Assembly (NCBI GenBank): GCA_951799425.1
Contig: OX637409.1
Span: 19,499,460 to 19,563,459 of the forward strand
Length of the DNA stretch: 64,000 bases
Origin: Ilex aquifolium
Lineage: Eukaryota > Streptophyta > Magnoliopsida > Aquifoliales > Aquifoliaceae
Direction of reading: 5' to 3'
The notes under the pieces are model-generated. The model did not search any database and had not been told where the DNA came from. It saw nothing but the letters and a program-made list of their open reading frames with translations. Below, piece by piece: positions 15,111-27,636 of this stretch. The translations under genes were made by a program, and so were the position numbers. Within the stretch, counting starts at the first letter, position 1. Each line of letters begins with the position of its first letter.

Positions 15111-16077
15111 ATTTATATCTTTGAGAGTGTAAATTGATATTTTTAAACTTTGATGGTGTAATTTGAGATTCGAGAGATCTTTCGGGATACAATTTGAGAT
15201 TAACCCTAAAAATAATATGAGTTGACAACCTTACTTCTCCCCCTTTAAAGGCAAATTTTTAGTGGAATCAATGAATCTTTATTTTTCAAAAATGGTCCTA
15301 CTCTTTGCTATTTCTAATAATATAACTAGTCACACTAAATTTGTAAAAACCCATTAAACCACAATGTATAGATTCACATTAGACAACATTTTTTTAAAAA
15401 TTTTAATTAATTCAATTCATAATTTCAAAAAAAAATAATTAAAATTTTCACGCATGTCCATGTATGTTAGGTTTAATTATAGGGATATTCCTCATATTTT
15501 ATGTAGATTCGAACACAGACCCATTAAGCTCGTACCCGAAACACTTTGCAACTCACGTGCCTTAATTTATTAAAGAAAAATGAATGACAATCTGGACGAG
15601 GTTCACATTGCTACCAATTCGTAACATTGATTGTGCATATTAAGATTTTTAATGTTTGAAAGTGTAAATTGATAATCAAAATAATCCTTAATTTTGAGGC
15701 TAGTTTCACAAGACATGACCGTACATAAGATTGGGCCAGCATGTTATAGGCAGGTATGTATGCGCCTAAGTAGGAAGTCCAAAAAAAAAAGTTGGCTTTG
15801 TGATCATTAGTACCTCACCATGGACAGCATCCCCAAACCTCAATTAATTATCTTTATTTATTTATTATTAATATTAAAAATAAAAAAAAATTATTTATTA
15901 TTTTCGCTTTAGACCTCAAAATGTCTCGGGCTGACCTGTTCATTACCAGTGAGCTTTAAAAAGGTTTTTTTTTTAAAAAAAAATTGGGGATATAAATTCG
16001 ACGTGCTATCTTTTCTTGCCTTTGGCCACTGAGCCTCTGGATTCTTTGCTAAGCATCCAAATTTGTTTGTAAGTGCA
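14647..16077. other. gene-free AT-rich region
   Basis: No coding region is supported. The hydrophobic open frames at 14643-14917 are T-rich low-complexity sequence. A second, diverged copy of the 'aactcacgtg ... gtgtaaattgat' text is at 15550-15690. Confidence 0.45.
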
Positions 16078-16457
16078 ACATCTTTGGCCGGTCGGTTATT
16101 ACCTTCCCATTAGGTAAGCAAGATAATAATAAAATTTTGGATTATGTTGAATTTGTTTAGAATTTTGGATTATGTTGGCTTGAGTTTGAGCTTACGCTTA
16201 GGTTTGGGCTTGAGCTTGGGTGGGTACGGGGGAAGCGGGGACAGAGGCGTGGATTATAAATTTATCCGCGGACGGGAATAGAGATGAAAATTATACCCGT
16301 TAATGGGGGTGGACTGGAGATGAACGAAATTTTTATAAGCAGGTACGGGAATGAAGACTACACCCGCCACCACTTCGATCCACCGACATCCCTACGTAAC
16401 ATCTTTGGCCGGTCGGTTATTACCTTCCGATAAGGTAAGCAAGATAATAATAAAATG
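16078..16457. repeat. 63-bp direct repeat flanking an insertion
   Basis: The text beginning 'catctttggccggtcggtta' and ending 'agataataataaaat' occurs at about 16079-16138 and again at about 16398-16456, with two or three differences. The 257 bp between them are richer in G and C, with 'gggtacgggggaagcgggga', and end in 'gacatccctac', which resembles an hAT terminus. Either a small insertion landed at the junction of a tandem duplication or this is a decayed element with short direct repeats. Confidence 0.65.
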
Positions 16458-16799
16458 TCCATATCCAAAAACACCGACCAGGAATTTTGGGAGGTCTTGT
16501 TTGAATATGCTACAATTAGTGCAGTGGGACCTATCTATAGATACCCTAGGCGTGGAGGTCATCTTTTTGCACTAGTTTTTATTTAGGAAAAATTTCAGCT
16601 CCATTCCTTCTAATTTATCATATTTTTAAAGACATCTTTTCTATTTTTTGAATCTTCACTACACCTCGTGTCAGATTAAAGGTGTTAACTAAAATATAAT
16701 TTTATTAAATTTCTCATGATATATTTGAAGAAAAAATCAATCCACTTCCCTTCTAGATAGACATATTTTCAATGAGACCCTTTCTATTTTCTAAATTTT

Positions 16800-17150
16800 T
16801 TACGTATTAAAATTCGAACTGATTAAATTTTTAATCGACTCAAATTTTAATACGTAAAAAATAAATTTTAATCAACTTGAATCGAATTTTAATTAGCATG
16901 AATTTTAATAATTAAAAATATATAAATTTTAATCGACTCAAAGGGAATTTTAATCGACACTAACATCTCAGGTAGACCTCAAATCGCCTATTATTTTAAT
17001 ATGTAAAAAAGGAAATTTAATAGGCTCAAATTCTAATACGTAAAAAAAATTAAAATTTAATCAGCTCGAATCGAATTTTAATCGGCTCGAATTTTAATAT
17101 GTAGAAAAATAAATTTTAATCGGCTCGAATTTAATCGAATTTTATATAGA
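16800..17150. repeat. degenerate 'ttttaatcggctcgaatttt' repeats
   Basis: The phrases 'aattttaatcgactcaa', 'aattttaatcggctcgaatt' and 'taatacgtaaaaa' recur with irregular spacing across the stretch. It is low-complexity and AT-rich, with no gene. Confidence 0.6.
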
Positions 17151-19260
17151 AATATTGTTTGGTGTTTATGTAGGAATATTTTTGGTATTTTAGATGATTT
17201 TTTTTGTTAGAAATGGTAGTTTAATGGCAGGAGTGTCAGTAATGTTTAAATATAAACTTGAAAAGATTTCGGTGATGTTTTTGATAATAGAAAAAGTGTC
17301 CTTGAAGATATGGTAAACTAGAAGGGGTGTGGCTGATTTTTTTTTTTTTTACTTATGTGTTGGGCAAATATGCTGATCAATGTATCTCATAGGAAATTTG
17401 ATTAAAGTAAATTCAAATCTGAATTTAGAATTCCGGTTCGTTGTGGATATTTGACAAATTTAATTTTCATTATTTAAAATTAAAATTTGTAAAAAAATTA
17501 AGATAATTTGATTCGACCAATTCAATTAAAGTTTGATTTAGCAAATTATAATTATTTTTAATGAGATTTCATCAAATAATCACCCGATTTTAACTTCTGG
17601 AACACAAACAGATAACAATCGAATTAAATATTAATTTACATCTGCACGATGGACTATGATATAATGAATCTAGATTCAAATTTAGATAATAAGTTAAAAA
17701 TGCATATGCATATATATAATCAATTATACTTGGATTCGAATTAAATTTGAAAGCAATATATTGGTCGCTACTAATATAACTCATTCGAGTTGCAACAATC
17801 TCAACATCTTATTTTCTTGAGACCGATATATATTTCATATAAACCACAAATCTCACTTGCGCTACATGGTTTATTCAGAGGTGTCTCAAATAATTTGACT
17901 GAATCATTCGAGTTATATTCAACGAATCATAATATATAATCTGATATCATTATTTATAGCATATTTTTGGATTGCAGACGTGCCAAAATTTGACTAAACT
18001 TAAAATCATATATGACCTTACCAATTTGAATCGGCGTGAAATTCTAAAATCGTGATTGTTCAGGTGATTGTAACGAAGAGTAATGCTACCTCTAGGTTCT
18101 TTTCACTACCTAGGAGATCAATGACTTAATTAATTTCCAAATAGCAATGTAATAAACTGAAATGTAGAAAAACAATTGAAATCGAAAGTAACAAAAAGAT
18201 TGACAAAGATAATTGTGCAAACTACTGTATTTTGCATTAAATGAAAAGGAAGATCACCGGAATGGAGGGTTAAAAGCTAAAGAAAAATTGAAGAAAAATA
18301 AACTAAGTAAATGAAAGGCTAATTTTGTGTGTAGTTGTTGTATTGATCGAGGGATTTATTCTTTGTAGCCATGCCTTCTGTATTTATAGGATATAGCATC
18401 AACCGTTGAAGTCATCTTTTTCGGTCATGACTGCAATCATGACTTCTTTCCCCGATACTCTCAGATGCGCACTGAACCGTCTTTAATTGGCAACTCATGA
18501 TGTCACGTCATATTTCGGATTTTTGAGAGTTCTACTTCTTTAACTGTCATGTTATACTTGGACTCTCACTAACTTTCCCCTGATTCTTGGATCATTGCCA
18601 CATTTAATTCTCAAATTTTAATATTTTTGGTATAAACACATTCTATGACTGATGGTATAAATAGCCAAGAAGTATAAATAGCCAAGAAGCGTGAGTGGGA
18701 ATGAGTTGGATGAGTTGTAAGGTAAATGTATTGTGTGTGTGTGGTGAAATGAATAAGAATGCACAAAAATACAATAGTTTGCTCAACTGAACAACCGAGT
18801 TAGTTCACTATAATGAAGACTCTTACTTCTTAGAGTGTATTGTTTGAGGAAGAAGATGAGTACAATGGTTCTCTCTCTAGGGCAGCATATGTATTTACCT
18901 TTTTAGTAATCATTTGTCTTTTATAACCGAATTGTCAAATAATATTTTAGGGATATTTAGCAGATAGAGACACTTCTTTTTGAGGCGTGATGTGGTCTTT
19001 TAGAAGTAATGACGTGGCATTCTAAAATTGGTGACTTCTTGCCCAATGTAGAGTTTATTGGTGAAAGTCATCTTCTAACGCTTCTGATAAATTTTCGAGC
19101 TATCACTTGTCTTCAGGGGATTCACAGTTCACCTGTACTCCTTCAGGTCAGCTCGACATATGATGACCTGAAATGCTGCATTGTCTTGTTCTTAGTATGA
19201 GTTGGACTTTTTCTTCTGATATTGTCAACAATGCATATGTGTATTCCTGCGCAATAGTTT
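17151..19260. other. gene-free AT-rich region
   Basis: I see nothing coding. The part from 18320 to 18620 is less AT-rich, with 'cttctgtatttataggatat' and 'gacgtcat'-like text resembling a retrotransposon LTR, but no partner copy is present in the window. Confidence 0.4.
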
Positions 19261-20790
19261 GAGATACAGACATCTAGGTAAGAACGCTAAAAAAGGTCCT
19301 ACAAACAAGGAACAAGGTTTAAAAGGGGCCAGAGATGAATTCGACTTATCTCATCCGATGTTTAAGTCAGTCGGTGTTCAAAGGAAAATAACGTTTATTG
19401 TGCTGCAATGGTCTTGGTTGCATACTTGAGACCTAATTCTTTGGATTATTTATACCTTCAGAGATAATAACATGACATTCTGGGGAGGTCCCATCAATTC
19501 AGCTAGTAAGGACCCCTCTAAGGACGAGCAATCAATGACTATTGTCTTCTTCGAGACGCGCAATTACTAGACATAGAGTAGATCGACGGTTGCTCAGGGT
19601 CACACTTCGCAATGATTGCCTTGCTTGGGAGATCGAAAATTTAATGTATGTCTCCTCAACATTTAATGGCTTCTATCGGACATGCAATGAACTATGTCAA
19701 ACACTTGTTGGACTTGTGCCAAGCATTAAATATAGCCTATATAGGCGCCCTGACTGGTACACGTTAACAAGAGTTATGTCTTTATTTGAATCTTTTGATA
19801 TTTGAAGTAACTCGATATAATGTGTTTGTGCAGATAATCATTTTCTCTTGTATGTCGCATCATTGGGCCTCACATACCTGCTTAACATTTATTGCTCGAA
19901 CCCAAAACCATTTGTCTTTCTATAACTCCAAGGGTATGCACCCTTGGGGTCTCTTGTTCGGGGCCAAACATCCCTCAATAAAGACTTGCTCATATTCACA
20001 TGTCATGTCCTTATATCTTTATACAAACGTCGTATCGTATCTTGTGAAACGGGGACTTGATATTATTGAATTCCTTAAATTTTATAGCAGATTGATGCAT
20101 CTCAAAGTCTTCTCAATTCAGTACTACTTATGACTCACATGCCTATCTTTGAATCGCTAGTGTCCAATTTTGGATCGACTAAATGGTGCAACAATATCTA
20201 CCGTCAGTCACACTTTGACCATGTGCTTTTGAATATAACGGTGAGACTTAACAATACAAATAAAAGTTATTAATTTAAATGTAATAATTATTAAGTTGTA
20301 TAGGATCTACTTACTCATTTATTATTTTTTATTAGATGATTACATTACGTAAAAATAATGATGTGATGTTACCATTACATCAAATATTTTCTCCTTTTAG
20401 AGACCTATTTTGGGAGAAACTATTTGGTTAACAACACATTATTATTGCTACGTGTGCGCTATTATTTAGTAATAAACTATGAGTAACTCGTGTCTGAAAG
20501 CAAGATGCAATGTGAATACTTTTGAGAGGGATGTTGATGGTCATTAGATGCATCTATTTGAGACTGTATGATCAGCTTATTGAAGTCTGCCATGTTTTAT
20601 ATTATAGATTATAGATATAATATACTAGGGGTAACATGTGCCTGAAGACACGATGCAATGTGAATGATTTTAAGAGAGATGTTAGTGACCGTTTGATGAA
20701 TTTATTTGAGACCGAATAGGCTTAATAAAGTCTACCATGTTTTATATTATAAATTAATATGTGAAAAAATGAATTCTACAAGTCTTAATG
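19261..20790. mobile_element. LTR-like remnant and MITE fragment
   Basis: Text at 19340-19420 ('cttatctcatccgatgttta', 'agtcagt') and a TATA-like 'ggattatttatacctt' near 19442-19457 parallel the LTRs of the Ty3/gypsy elements to the right. This looks like a solo LTR or truncated copy. At 20330-20390, 'acgtaaaaataatgatgtga' and 'gttaccattacatcaaatat' match the right end of the MITE at 50061-50930. Boundaries are uncertain and no coding sequence is supported. Confidence 0.4.
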
Positions 20791-20829
20791 AGTATTTACT
20801 TCATGCAAGATAATGACTAACTGTTCTAA

Positions 20830-21305
20830 AATACTGAAGGTGCGCCACTAATCTTCGAGTATTATCCAATTCATGAGCTGCAAAATCAAAGAGAGGTTAG
20901 AGGGACCCCTGGCATTGAGCCAGGGGAGGCCCCTCCGATGCCTAAGTTAGTATTGCGATCAATACGTGAATAGACTAGTGTATAAAGCTAGAAAAATGAA
21001 CAAAGGTGTGTGTGTGGAGCATGGAGCCGAGGTGCTCATGCTTCAGGTCTCCCTACCTTTGGGTCTTCACCCATTTTTATAGAGAAAGTTGAGAGCTACT
21101 TACCGTGGAGAGGTCATACTCCTTGAGTTGATACCTTCTTGAGATATGTGTCTCTGCAGGTATTAAAAATTGTGTTTGACTCCAATTGGTCAATCAGCAA
21201 GGCTGTCAACTCTGAGTTGCCTTAATAAGATAAATCTTGGGTCTTTATTATAATACACCCATGTGATGTGGGGCCCTCTCCATTGATGCAAAATATGGTC
21301 CATCA
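20830..21305 (-). repeat. 3' LTR of outer element
   Basis: It aligns with 35690-36112 over 'actgaaggtg', 'gagtattatccaattcatga', 'gatgcctaag' and 'ttgagataccttctt'-like text. It ends in CA at 21304-21305. On the minus strand a purine tract ('agttggggggcag') at 21306-21319 precedes it. Confidence 0.75.
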
Positions 21306-21319
21306 ACTGCCCCCCAACT

Positions 21320-23584
21320 TTTATGTCCTTCATAAATACTAGAAGGGGATAAAAGCTACGAAGAATATTCATGCTGCCTCTGATAAGATACAACTTAGGA
21401 TAGATACGTCAAGATCTATCATATGTCATCAAAGTTATCATGAAGCCCGAATTAAATAGATAATAGCATGCACAAAGTCGTAATGCATTTTTCTTTCCTA
21501 ACAGAATACCAAGATCAATATATGTAGAGCTCGAAGATTCTATAATCAACGAATGATAATCTCAATAATTGGAACAATGCGTCTGTTGGATATCGTAGTT
21601 GATCTTTTCATGCTCGATCTAAAGGATAAGAATATTATAATGATGGGCTTGACTAATAACAATGATCATACAAGAAATCCCTCACGCCGAACAATAATGA
21701 GGTGTTCCACTGAAAGGCAGAATAATAGAATCACAAGTATAATCATAAGATGCTGATAGAGAGAGTCGAGCATTATTGAAAAGCCTCATTAATGGGATGG
21801 ATAATAGAATACCAAACATAACCATAAGACGTTACTAGAGAGAGTCAATTCCTGAATAGGACGATCATAATTGAACCTCAATCGCATCCAAAGAAGATAA
21901 TAATATTCCAATCCCGTGAAGGACAATAACTAAATCCCAACAAACGATCGCGGGGTGTTGTCCGAGGAAGACCCGACCACTAGCCATTAGAAATGGCCTA
22001 AATAAATCTGTCCACTTAGAGAAAAATCGAGTAAACTTGGCCTATTGAGGTCATGAGAGAAGACCCGAACATATACGTCACTTGGCCTCGATAATCTCGA
22101 GCTGGTGATGAACTCGACAATGAGTCTTGTATTTTCCTATCATGTTCAAGTAACATTTAAATAAACGCGTACCTTGTGAAATCGAGTCTTGAATGTACTA
22201 AGCCCGTGGTTAGACAATTCAAGGTTCTCTCAATTCTGCTTGTGAGAATATTTATATCCAACCTTTGAGCATGCATGTTGATGCTAGACTAGTTTTTTTC
22301 CTCATAACTGTATGACATAATGTCAAGGGTCTCACCCAGAGTCTCGTGTTACCTCCCCAAGCAAGGAATACACCCCATGCAAGTTTTTGAACCCATCTCC
22401 GAGAGGATTTATGTTTCCAATAAGATTTTAGGTGTTTTGGCCATGCAAAGGCTTACCCATTTCCAGGGTCGGAGCCCTTCCAAGTGCCTAAACATGTAGG
22501 GCTTCTAGTGCTTTGGCCATGCAAAGACTTACTCGTGTTTGGGGCTTAATCTCGGGTCTCATACCACCTCCCTAAACATGGAGTACTCCCGAGTCCAAGT
22601 TCTTGAACCTGTCCCCGAGAGGTTTTATGCCTACATTAGGACTTTTGGTGCTTTGGCCGAGCAAAGGCTTACCCGTGTTCGAGGTCTAACCCCGAGTCTC
22701 ATACCGCCTCCCTAAACAAGGAGTACTCCCGAGTCCAAGTCCTTGAACCTGTCCTTGAGAGGTTTTATGTCTACATTAGGACTTTTGGTGCTTTGGCTGA
22801 GCAAAGGCTTACTCATTTCTAGGGCCCGGAGCCCACCAAGTGCCTAGACATATAGGGCTTTTATCTTGAGTTTGTGCCCCCCCAGTATCATGCTTGTGAT
22901 ATCACTCGGCAGCTGTTCTTCGTTACTTGGCAATAAAAAACCGTAAGGGGTTGGGAGCTCATCCCCCCTTATTTCAACTCTCCTTCTCGTCTACTTATGT
23001 TTTCCCAAGCAAAACTTTAGAGTTGGAAAGCGTACGAAATTGGACAACCTCTCAAAGCGAAGTAAATCCTTTCTGATGCTTGAAATCATATCATGGTGAC
23101 ATTGCCAGGTCCGAAGGAAATGAGTAGAATTAGGAAACCAACCGATTTTGATCCTTTTCCGAGCAGCTCGATGTTATGACCGCAAATTAGGTATCAAGAA
23201 GCTTTAATCACAGGTCATCTAAAGAACGGTATCAAGTTGAACTCGGTGCGACCAAAAGACTACCTCGTGGCTGCTAGGAGCCAAATTAGAAGGTTCTTCT
23301 AGGTAATTGCAAATGCCCATAAATTTTTTTGTTTGCATCAATTCGTGACAGATGGTAGAAAGAAGAGTCCGAACTCCATCACTTGGCCGAGGGGGAAGAC
23401 CATCACAATAGCTTGGTTTCCTGATTGTGAATCCATCCATTAGGAAAATTTTCCTATCTTTTGACTGTATATGTCATGGATCTTTTTAATAGACCGAGAA
23501 CATTTGGGCGACAGACCGAGCATTTTTTATGACAATTCGACTATCTGAGGCTTTTGTGATTGCATAGTGAAAGCTTTGTCCTTT
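21320..23584. other. outer element internal sequence with 140-bp tandem repeats
   Basis: No protein similarity is visible on either strand. The segment 22330-22870 holds about three and a half tandem units of roughly 140 bp. Tandem repeats between pol and the 3' LTR are known for plant Tat-lineage retrotransposons. The segment ends at the GTTGG target duplication of the inner element. Confidence 0.55.
22330..22870. repeat. about 140-bp tandem repeats in a retrotransposon 3' region
   Basis: The phrases 'gagtctcataccgcctccct', 'gtactcccgagtccaagt', 'gagaggttttatg' and 'gtgctttggc...gcaaaggcttac' recur in fixed order. Two successive 'gtctcatacc' starts are about 140 bp apart (22556 and 22696). 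The first unit is the most diverged. Confidence 0.75.
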
Positions 23585-23589
23585 GTTGG

Positions 23590-24372
23590 TGCACGGGATA
23601 TTTCCTGCAATCAATGTGAGATAGTGATCGAACTGTTGGCGAACCCTGAAACAACCACAAGGTTAGGAAAAAAAGGGAGCCAGGCACACGCCCGGCTTAT
23701 CCCCTCCGAAGTTTAAGTCAGTAAGGGTGGGAGGATGAAGCTCTATTGAATGTGTTCTGATTCGAGTTTGCGTACCTTTGTTCATTTTTCTGAGGGATAT
23801 TTATACCTGGACTCGTAATGATTGCTCTGACACAGAGGTCATCTCAGCATTTAATGCCCTTCTCAATTATCCATGCGCAATGAGTGATTCCCACCTGGAT
23901 TCCCGTGTCATTAATGCTCGGGGGACGGAACTAGTCCTCGGAGCCACACCGAGGACGTCCAGCTATCTCCGAGTACTCGAGTGCCTATGAACGGCGTCTG
24001 ACACCTACTCCCGAGTAGTCGGCGTCTAGGGGGCAAGCACCCTCTACTTTTGTTCTCGGCGTCTTAGCCATTAATGCATCCACTCATGACTGTCAGTTTG
24101 GGTCTTCGAGGGTGCGGAGACTCATTAAATGCTCTGTCTAAGTCACTCACGTCTCCATAAATGCTGGGTCACATCGCATTAATTGCTGGTGTCAGAAGTT
24201 TATACTCGGCTCCACGAAACCACGCTCCTTCGTCGGCTCTCCTCCTCATTGTCGGCACTGGCTCATTGCTCGGAGTCGGCTCCAATCCTCGGCATCGGCT
24301 CCACGGCTCCATAACGGCTACACCTGTACACGTGTCGCCTTGGGGTCTACTGAGCCGCCTTGAGTCCCTCCA
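23590..24372 (-). repeat. 3' LTR of inner Ty3/gypsy element
   Basis: 783 bp, starting TGCACGGGATATTTCC and ending GAGTCCCTCCA. It matches 33172-33954 at about 98% by eye. On the minus strand the purine tract 'gtgggggctgggggcagt' at 24373-24390 directly precedes it. Confidence 0.93.
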
Positions 24373-24728
24373 ACTGCCCCCAGCCCCCACTCTATTTGCG
24401 GCGTGGGACAGGTGGCGCAAGGAGAGAGGGGGCTTGCCTGTCACGTCTATTAAAGAGGGGCGGTTACTTGCACGTTTTGAGCCGCCCTTTTCAAATACCC
24501 TAATGATGAGTGTCTTCTCGATTCCCGCTCTCTCATCTGCCTATAAATAGGGGAAGTTTTGGCCATTTGAGAACTTTGCAACTTCGAATTCCCTTCAAGC
24601 ATTTAGCTGCCGAGTAATCCTTCCTCTCCTCCCGAGAACTCCCTTGCGAAGAAAATCCTGTAAGTACTCTCTTCATTCTATTTCCCTTTCTTCTTCTACT
24701 CCTTCCATTCTCTTCAGAATCTTTATCC

Positions 24729-26919
24729 ATGGCCAGAAATCGTAGCAGTGAGGTTAGGAGCCCTCTTCCACCAAAAACCCGTAGGTTGAAATAGACCACA
24801 GTAAACGAGGATAATATAGGTGCCTTTAGGGCCAAATACCAAATCCCCGAGAGAGTTTTGACCTTCCCATTCCACCCCTCACAACATAGCAGGGAGCGTA
24901 GGTGTGTAGAGATGATGCCTTTTTACACCAAGGTCATCATGGAAGGCGGCCTAACTTTCCCCCTGCCTCCCCTTGTACTGAAGGTGTTGATGCAGCTCCG
25001 GCTGTTTTCACTTCAGTGTGGGGTGAACTTCTTTAGGATAGTTATGGGCGTAATCGCCCTGAATGCTCGGCTCGGAGTAAACTTAGGAGTAGATGAAATT
25101 TTGTTCTGCTATGACCTAAGACTAGTCGGCGGGGGAAGGTACTACCTCAAGGCCCGGGACACTTCTATGTACCTGGTCACCCACATGCCGGACACTTCTA
25201 TGTACCTTTCTCCCACATGCAGAAGTTGGGAGAAAGGCACTGACCCCGAGTATGACGGATTGTACTGCCCCAAAGTGCCAAGGGATGAAGGTGTGTGTTG
25301 CACTAGTTAAAGCTTGTTCGGCTTATCACTGTCTGCCTTTCTGAACTTGTCTTTCATTTTTGTAGAGGGATACCGGCGTGACGCAGCTCAGCCCTACAGA
25401 TCCCAAGTCAGGTTTGCCGACTTGTTGAAGGTGTGGTCCTCCGAACCGGCCAACGAATACTCTCGAGCAGTGCACGTGCTTCTCGGATACCACCCATCCT
25501 ACAGTCGGTTTTCCCAGATCCCCCCTCCTTTCGATCCCAAACGTTGGGATGATCTCTCTTCATCAGAAGAAGACGCCGAGAGAACCCCTTTCTCCCCCCG
25601 TGCCTTCTTCTCCAACTGAAATATTTAACGTTCCACCAGTCTCTGTTGCTACCATGGAAGCTGCCGCTTCTCGGCGAAGAGCCAGGATCTCGGGATAGGG
25701 AGAACCCCCGAGCGCAGCACCGACCATCCCCTCACCAACCGTGCCTCAACGGGATGCGCCTCCACCTCCTCCGCGTCCTCAGCGATCAGGGGACACAGCC
25801 ATTCCGCTGACTGAACAACAAGTAATTCGCCAAGTCCCTCCTACCGGCGGTCAGCATACGGGTAGGAGGGGTCGGGACCCCGAAGCACCTGAAGAGCGCC
25901 GGCAGAAACGCTGCTTCGACGCCCCGGGCGCAACCACTTCCACCCCTGGAGCGTCTACTTCCACCGAGTGGGTGGCTCAGGCGGAAAGGAGGGAGGGCCA
26001 ACCTATCCTGGACTCAGACTCCATCATTCAGGATAAGGAGGTGGCATTCGCCGTGGCTTCGACCCTCCAGTTTGCGGCCGACATGAGGGTCCATCACGGT
26101 CAATCCGACAATACACTCCTCTTAACCGCTCTCCAGAACAACTTGGTGGTAAGTGTCTAGTTCTAACCCTTATCCCATATACTCGACATTTGCCTAACTC
26201 GTTCTTCTATTGTTTCCCAGGTTTCCCAACAGCAGGGGGTCATCATTGAACGCTTCTGGGAGCACAAGCAGGTGGCGAGGGGCGCCAAAAAGACGATCGA
26301 CTCCCAGGATGCCCACATCAAAGGCATCGAGGCAGTCCTCGCCGACCAGAAGAATCACATTACCAACCTCATCTGCTAACGCGACTCCCTGGACGCCGAA
26401 TTACAGAAGCTAAGGGCGAGTGAGGCTGCGACGATGAAGAAGGTAGAAGAGTACAAGCTGAAAATCGCGGCCGCCGAGGACAAAGCTCTGGACTCCAAGG
26501 GCCTTGTCAGGGAGCTAAACGCCCAAGTGGACTCTTTGACGGCGGAGAAGGCGGGGGAGCCGCAAAGGCTTCAAAGTGAATGCGAAAGGGTGTACTTGGA
26601 AACCCAAGAGCAGATGGTCCCTGTTTTCGAAGAGGCCAAGGTCATCGCTTATCGGCGTGGATGGGTAGATGCCTTGCACGCCGCCATGGTGGACCCAGCT
26701 AATGAACTTTTCCAGAGGCACAGTTCTCTTGCCGGGAATGAAGTCGAGCTACTTCTAGAAGGGCAGCCAGACGCCGATGGGGGTGATGCGGCCGAGGGGA
26801 ACAGTGCAGCCATTACTGTAAGTGATGGTTCTGATGGCCTTTCCCCTATCATCGGCGGCCAAGACCCTAATCTTCCTGCTTCGCCTGTCGAAGAGCTCAC
26901 TGCGCACGAGGCGAGGTGA
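24729..26919 (+). pseudogene. antisense ORF (aORF) of the Tat element, putative gypsy-type transposon domain
   Basis: The frame runs opposite to gag-pol between integrase and the 3' LTR, where Tat elements such as Grande and Retand carry an antisense ORF. The product's role is not established. It starts MARNRSSEVRSPLPP at 24729 and a TAG at 24792 interrupts it. A hydrophobic-aromatic block follows (about 24858-25285, including VDEILFCYDLRL and GGGRYYLKARD) that resembles the 'putative gypsy type transposon' family of plant databases. The likely intron at about 25290-25364 has gtgtgt...tttgtag ends. The intron at 26149-26220 (gtaagt...tttcccag) joins LQNNLV to VSQQQG in frame. The C-terminal part (26221-26919) is a Glu/Lys-rich coiled coil ending at a TGA, with another stop near 26377. 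Other internal stops make it a pseudogene. Confidence 0.68.
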
Positions 26920-27636
26920 ACCCTGTGGCGAGCTCTATTTTTCTTTGGCTTTTCTTTCTCTTTTTTAGGCCATAGGGGACGCAAAGCCCCATTTTGATTT
27001 GTAATGCAATATTTCACCAATTAATGAAACCTTTCTTCATTTCATTTGTGTTCGAACTATGGATGCGATTGATCTCTACGCTGCCGTTTCCTCTTTATAT
27101 GCGTTCCTTCGTTTTCTTTTTCTCTTACTGACTGTCCCCGAGTCATTCGATCTCTGGATCGTGCTAAGTGTTGAATCGGCCCGCCTCAGCCTTTTCCCCC
27201 TAGGGGCCGAGATCCACACTTATTATTGCTTAAGGATTATCACTGCTCAAGGATCATACCACCTTATTTCTAGGAAGCGGAAGTGAAGTTACAACTAGTC
27301 AGTAACAGCCTCCAGAAGTAGCATGAAAGAGAAAACTGAGGCAGTAAGGCTTCACGCCGAAACCATAAAGAGGGAAATTCTCAATAGGTTAAAAACGAGC
27401 AAACCCTTTAACTGCTGATTGTTACACTGCCGCCAACCTCTCCTCAAGGCCAGGACGGTGAGGACTGAGAGCTCGTCTCGTGTTATATTTTTGAGAGTGT
27501 TGCCTCAAGGGTGAGGTCTTATACCCCTCAGGACCATGCCCCTAACGACTGAGAGCTCGTCTCGTGTTATAACATTCCAAGCAGAAACAGGACACTGAAC
27601 TCATTAACAAAAATATCTTTTTAGATTAGATACATT
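26920..27636. other. gap between antisense ORF and integrase end
   Basis: Non-coding part of the Ty3/gypsy element. The phrase 'gactgagagctcgtctcgtg' occurs twice (about 27463 and 27549). Both the aORF from the left and pol from the right must terminate here. Confidence 0.5.

Noticed and set aside
19542-20133. Two overlapping plus-strand open frames
   Set aside because: They lie in LTR-like repeat sequence, share no domain with any protein I know and have no partner exons.
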